A stretch of 64,000 nucleotides of DNA from contig CM068367.1 in NCBI GenBank assembly GCA_034769895.1, forward strand, positions 350,239,111 through 350,303,110, written 5' to 3'. Below, piece after piece: positions 61,260 through 64,000 of the stretch (its first letter is position 1; every line of letters starts with the position of its first letter). Origin of the DNA: Magicicada septendecula. Taxonomy: Eukaryota; Arthropoda; Insecta; Hemiptera; Cicadidae. Made by a program: the position numbers and the translations under genes. The notes under the pieces are model-generated. The model ran no database searches. It was not told where the DNA came from and was given only the letters and a program-made list of their open reading frames with translations.

Positions 61260-62075
61260 TGTATATGAAATACAATAGAAATATCAAACATAACGAAACA
61301 ATTAAATATTTGGGTGAACGTGTTGGTGATGTGAGTGTGTGCGTGTGTATGTATGTATCATTTTTTATGTGAAGACTTATGATAGTATGTTTACATCTTC
61401 AAATTATCTTTAAGAAAGCGAGCAAATTATAGTATGAGAGAACTTAATTTATACAGTATTACAATTTAAATTACTAAATATAATGTTATTTTAATTAATT
61501 AAACAAACAGTAACCAACAATTGGATATTATAGTAGATTGGTACATAAATTGTTTATACCTACAACGGTCAACATATAGCAAAGTAATATATTACCTATA
61601 ACTAAAACAGATTAGGGGATGTTCACTACGTAATTATTAAAAGTTATTTTTACCATGTTTCACTCCCTACTGGTGTTAGCAAACAATCATAATTTAGAAA
61701 CATACAATTTACACAATATTGTAAAACATTACGACTTAAATCAGATAGTTGACAAAGGTTACAAACAAAAGTTTCTGGTAAATTTTACTAACAGGTAAAC
61801 TTGGATAATACGGTAATTGTAATCATATTGTAAAATATAGTCAAGAGTACTATAGAATATGTAATTTATGTATGTGTCCACAATCACCCATCTCTTTCAC
61901 CCATGCTCCCCCCGCCAGTCCTCACAGCCTCTCACTCTAACCTGAAATCGATCTATCACTCACTATCACCCCACTCACTCACTCACTCTCTCTCTTCTAC
62001 ATCTCACTCACTGTCTCCCTTCTTCCCTCTCTCACTCTTCCACCCTTCGCTCTCACACTCTCTCTCTCTCTCCCT

Positions 62076-62146
<71 letters not shown>

Positions 62147-62386
62147 TCATTTGTCATTGTCCACGATTGGCACTCTAAAACACTCACCATTTTTATTACA
62201 CTATCATCCTCATATAAATAGAGAATTTATGCACACGATAACAGAAATGATTTACCAACTTGTATTAAAGGGTTGCAGACTTTATAACACAACATTATAG
62301 ATAACAGATCTATTATATGAAAATGGTTATTACTTAATATTTACATTTTGGTCAATGTTATTTACCTGGAACTTGGTCTATACAGA
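61260..62386. other. Non-coding sequence with a CT tract
   Basis: AT-rich until about 61900, then a CT-rich stretch with a pure (CT)n run at 62081-62142. No gene recognised. Confidence 0.65.
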
Positions 62387-62445
62387 GTACCATAGTCAAT
62401 GTAGTTCAAATATAGGTCGGTCATAATCTCTCTCACATGCTCCCT

Positions 62446-62521
<76 letters not shown>

Positions 62522-62592
62522 ATTCTAAACAGATATATACCACAAATCTAACATGCAGACGTGTACATACACACACGCTAGAATTACATATG

Positions 62593-62600
<8 letters not shown>
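62387..62600 (+). repeat. Left arm of a large inverted repeat
   Basis: Inverted copy of 63790-64000 (gtaccatagtcaatgtagtt at the outer end, gaattacatatgaacacaca at the inner end). It includes a (CT)n run at 62450-62516. An AC run follows at 62596-62626. Confidence 0.92.
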
Positions 62601-62626
<26 letters not shown>

Positions 62627-62627
<1 letters not shown>

Positions 62628-63070
62628 CAAAACAACCTCACAAGTCAACTACACATTCGAGAATCCATACATAAATATAACACTATTTTATTCACTTATT
62701 TTTATCATCTAAGTGTAAATTATGCACAACGGAGATGCCCACTGTACTGAGTTTAAAACTGATCGACTATGTGTCTATAAGAAATGTTATATGTTTCTTA
62801 GCTAATACTAAATAATATGATCAGTGAGACACTTACAATTGTTGCTGACGCCAAACACACAACTGTAAATTTTCCCTAACCAACACCTTATTATAAAACA
62901 GAACAGATGACCCTTGTACATTTGTAGGAAATTAAGTAACATGTGTTCAGAAGACAGTTGAGAAAGATTTGCACTAGGGGGGAGTGTGACACTAATTAAT
63001 ATCTAAAGACAAGCTGGCCACTAATGACCAACACATCCTGTAGGGAGACTACTGATTATTTCTTCAAATT
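62627..63070 (-). other. 3' non-coding sequence beyond the Penelope-like ORF
   Basis: Lies downstream of the ORF on the minus strand. No further domain seen. Confidence 0.5.
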
Positions 63071-63799
63071 TCATGTCTTGACGGTGTGTATAAGTTGAGC
63101 ATAACTGGACGAGAGGTTTTGAGTATCAGTCCGAAAATTAATGGAGTGAGGGTCACTTTTAATTTGAATCATTTCCAGTACGCACCTTTTGAAATAATTA
63201 TTTTCGTAATATTTAATTTGGGTGTTGTTGAAGTCAAATTCATGACCGGTGTTTAAATGGTGAGATACTAAAGCGTTGGGGTTATCATTATGGGTTTTTT
63301 TATGGCAATCATACCTATGTTGATAAATTCTCTTATGTAAATATTGGGACGTAATACCAGTGTATGTGGGTGGACAGTCATTGCATTGGATAGTGTATAC
63401 GACATTAGATCGTTTATCTTTGGATGTCGGGTCTTTGAGGCTTGAGAAGAGAGATCGAACAGTATGTTGGTTTTTGAATGCTAAAGTTTTTTGAATTTTT
63501 GATAGGCATTTTTTAAGTTTTTCAGAAAGCCCTTTAACATAAGTTGTAGAAAAGTACGAGCCAGCGTTGGGCTCAGGTGTATTAGATTGGGCAGATGTAA
63601 GATTGGGGCTCAGCTGATTTGCGCGATGTTTATGAATTACCTGTTTGATTATGTGGTCTGGGTAACCATTGTTTTTGAAAATCTTAAATACTAATTCCGT
63701 GTTTTTTTGATGAAATGATTGATCACTTAGACCGGTGGCTCTCTTATATACCGAGTGGATTAAGTTAGTTTTTAGATGTATAATGTTCTGTGTGTTCAT
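63071..63799 (-). pseudogene. Penelope-like element ORF, GIY-YIG endonuclease end
   Basis: 242 residues, open. The C-terminal half has the GIY-YIG nuclease signature: VVYTIQCNDCPPTYTGITSQ, then LHKRIYQHR and SHHLNTGHEFDFNNTQIKYY. A CxxC-like pair (CNDCP) lies before the active site, as in Penelope-like elements. The N-terminal half (LIHSVYKRATGLSD; LVFKIFKNNGYPDHIIKQVI) matches the linker after RT. The RT itself is missing: upstream of the ATG the sequence runs into a (GA)n tract and the inverted-repeat arm. It is a 5'-truncated copy. The endonuclease would nick target DNA for priming. Confidence 0.9.
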
Positions 63800-63870
63800 A
63801 TGTAATTCTAGCGTGTGTGTATGTACACGTCTGCATGTTAGATTTGTGGTATATATCTGTTTAGAATAGA

Positions 63871-63941
<71 letters not shown>

Positions 63942-64000
63942 AGGGAGCATGTGAGAGAGATTATGACCGACCAATATTTGAACTACATTGACTATGGTAC
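63790..64000 (-). repeat. Right arm of the large inverted repeat
   Basis: Inverted partner of 62387-62600, including a (GA)n run at 63874-63939. It reaches the end of the window, so the true outer limit is unknown. Confidence 0.92.

Overview
The window looks like a piece of a large, AT-rich, intron-rich animal genome, most likely an insect or other arthropod. There are no prokaryotic-style operons. The one host gene visible is a multi-exon DEAH-type helicase with the signature of spindle-E/TDRD9, a germline piRNA-pathway protein. Nearly everything else is transposable elements, many nested with clean target-site duplications (TSDs). I cannot name the species from sequence alone.

Host gene: five consecutive coding exons lie on the minus strand (59515-59769, 57024-57245, 56262-56465, 51572-51736, 49756-49961). 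They join in frame with GT-AG boundaries and carry helicase motifs I, Ia, II (DEIH) and III. No later exon was found to the left, so all of 1-49755 is probably one giant intron, or intron plus downstream sequence, filled with mobile DNA.

Layout, left to right. 1-600: diverged gag relic. 2443-8567: Gypsy element with both LTRs and an ATAT TSD, broken by five lesions. 9395-9640: mariner relic. 11628-13852: DD41D Tc1/mariner element with unusually long (about 365 bp) inverted repeats. 14073-24583: head-to-tail copies of a tandem-repeat element with palindromic ends, possibly a non-autonomous Helentron/HINE-type element. A pogo/Tigger element (17664-19973) is inserted in one palindrome and another DNA element at about 21719-22582. 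24640-25420: mariner and LINE fragments. 25585-48977: a nest of three LTR elements. E (AATA TSD) carries F (26770-37591, minus strand, 2.8-3.0 kb LTRs) inside its 5' LTR and G (37750-44587) between its primer-binding site (PBS) and gag. F carries another copy (D) of the tandem-repeat element. 48982-64000: the helicase exons, with intronic mariner, nested hAT-like elements, microsatellites, a hammerhead-like motif and a 5'-truncated Penelope-like GIY-YIG ORF.

The most unusual feature is that all three nested LTR elements encode only a gag-like protein and no recognisable protease, reverse transcriptase or integrase. E and G encode related proteins ending in Asp-Asp-Gly-Gly. Both also carry a similar hairpin, with compensatory base changes, immediately before the polypurine tract (PPT). 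They look like members of a pol-less LTR family that would depend on enzymes supplied in trans. LTR divergence judged by eye agrees with the nesting order: E about 1.4%, G about 0.7%, F well below 1%.
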